A stretch of DNA of 64,000 bases, from assembly GCF_001428895.1 (NCBI RefSeq), contig NZ_LMJA01000001.1:249150-313149 (forward strand). Reading direction: 5' to 3'. Under the pieces are notes generated by a model. That model did no database searches. It was given only the letters and a program-made list of their open reading frames with translations, and was not told the DNA's origin. The stretch is from Mycobacterium sp. Root265 (GTDB taxonomy: Bacteria > Actinomycetota > Actinomycetes > Mycobacteriales > Mycobacteriaceae). A program made the position numbers and the translations under genes. Shown here one piece after another: positions 63,073 to 64,000 of the stretch. The number at the start of each line of letters is the position of its first letter. Position 1 is the stretch's first letter.

Positions 63073-64000
63073 GTGAACTGGAATCGTCAACAACGCTCAC
63101 CGATGCCGTGGCACCGATACGCCGGCGTCTACGACCGGGTGGAAGTGCCTCTGCGACAACGCCACTGGCCCGATGCCCGGCTCACCGAGGCGCCGCTGTG
63201 GGTGCCGGTGGACCTGCGCGACGGCAATCAGGCACTGGCCGAACCGATGGACCCCGCCCGCAAGAGGCGGTTCTTCGAACTGCTGGTGAGCATGGGCTAC
63301 AAGGAGATCGAGGTCGGTTACCCGTCGGCGTCGCAGACCGACTACGACTTCGTCCGGCTCATCGCCGGATCCGACATCGCGCCGGCCGATGTCACCATCG
63401 TGGTCTTCACCCCGGCCCGGCGCGACCTCATCGAACGCACCGTGCAGTCTGTGCGCGGTATCGGCAATGACGTGGTCGTCCACCTGTACACCGCCACCGC
63501 GCCGGTGTGGCGGAACACGGTGCTGGGCAAGGACCGCGACGAGCTGCGTGAGCTGATCACCGCCGGCGGCCGCGACGTGCTCGAATTCGCCGGCGACCGG
63601 CCCAACATCCGGTTCGAGTTCTCCCCGGAGGTGTTCAACCTCACCGAACCCGACTATGTGCTGGAGATCTGCGATGCCATGACCGGTCTGTGGGAGGCGA
63701 CACCGCAGCGACCGGTGATCCTGAACCTGCCGGCCACCGTCGAAGTGGCCACCCCGAACGTCTACGCCGATCAGATCGAATACATGCACCGCAACATCGC
63801 CCGCCGCGACAGCGTCATCCTGTCGGTGCACCCGCACAACGACCGCGGCACCGGGGTCGCCTGCGCCGAACTGGCGGTGCTGGCCGGCGCCCAGCGGGTG
63901 GAGGGCTGCGTGTTCGGCAACGGCGAACGCACCGGCAACGTCGACATCGCCACCCTGGCACTCAATCTGTACGCCCAGGGGGTGGACCCGAAGATCGACT
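63073..64000 (+). CDS. leuA: 2-isopropylmalate synthase-family protein (LeuA paralogue), 3' end off the window
   Basis: 309 codons visible. It has the LeuA N-terminal extension ([25 protein letters not shown]), then [52 protein letters not shown] with the catalytic Arg and metal-binding Asp, and [24 protein letters not shown] and [11 protein letters not shown] with the metal-binding histidines, then [10 protein letters not shown]. It should condense acetyl-CoA with 2-oxoisovalerate or a related oxoacid in the cytoplasm. The sequence departs noticeably from the usual mycobacterial LeuA in the middle part ([31 protein letters not shown]), so it may be a second paralogue. GTG 63073 follows GGGAAG at 5 nt. 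Confidence 0.88.
   Translation, partial: MNWNRQQRSPMPWHRYAGVYDRVEVPLRQRHWPDARLTEAPLWVPVDLRDGNQALAEPMDPARKRRFFELLVSMGYKEIEVGYPSASQTDYDFVRLIAGSDIAPADVTIVVFTPARRDLIERTVQSVRGIGNDVVVHLYTATAPVWRNTVLGKDRDELRELITAGGRDVLEFAGDRPNIRFEFSPEVFNLTEPDYVLEICDAMTGLWEATPQRPVILNLPATVEVATPNVYADQIEYMHRNIARRDSVILSVHPHNDRGTGVACAELAVLAGAQRVEGCVFGNGERTGNVDIATLALNLYAQGVDPKID

Overview
The window is GC-rich, densely coded DNA. Gene content and order match a mycobacterium, most likely a fast-growing Mycolicibacterium-type species. The conserved mycobacterial order ileS, dinB/dinX, ansA, lspA, RluD-like, dnaE1, ilvA, treXYZ, bioAFD, bioB, bsaP, nrtR, nadABC, hisDCBHA-impA-hisF-hisI runs through it. Many start codons sit 6-7 nt downstream of a -10-like hexamer, as expected for leaderless mycobacterial mRNAs. 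No rRNA, tRNA, CRISPR array, insertion sequence or prophage was seen.

Region 1 (1-10.7 kb): a truncated HTH gene faces a small condensation-domain-like protein across a palindromic operator. ileS follows, behind a T-box leader. Then come an FkbM methyltransferase, an S4-domain protein, DNA polymerase IV, asparaginase, and an lspA / pseudouridine synthase / rarD operon.

Region 2 (10.7-19.2 kb): an accessory cell-envelope block with an MmpL transporter, a UDP-glucose dehydrogenase, a GT2 glycosyltransferase and a DrrABC-type ABC exporter. It sits between housekeeping genes and looks like a synthesis and export set for an unidentified, possibly uronic-acid-containing, glycolipid.

Region 3 (19.3-34.2 kb): dnaE1; a flavin/F420 oxidoreductase divergent from a MerR regulator across a classical MerR-type operator; ilvA; and a leftward operon that starts with an acyltransferase/SGNH membrane protein and continues with treX, treY and treZ (glycogen to trehalose).

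Region 4 (34.2-43.3 kb): the biotin genes bioA-bioF-bioD, then bioQ divergent from bioB-bsaP. Two identical BioQ palindromes lie in front of bioF and between bioQ and bioB. Between the two biotin blocks are a 2H-phosphoesterase, a GGDEF-EAL gene broken by a frameshift in a GC-dinucleotide tract, and a lipoprotein.

Region 5 (43.4-51.1 kb): a TupA-like ATP-grasp protein, a secretory lipase, the NAD regulator NrtR divergent from nadABC across a perfect operator, a LysE exporter and a Ddn-like protein.

Region 6 (51.2-64 kb): the histidine operon with a CPBP membrane protein behind it. Next come a MamA-like adenine methyltransferase with an overlapping probable restriction endonuclease, an orphan ABC ATPase with a GntR regulator, and a divergent leuA paralogue running off the right end. 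That leuA lies behind a leucine-rich leader peptide and an attenuator terminator.
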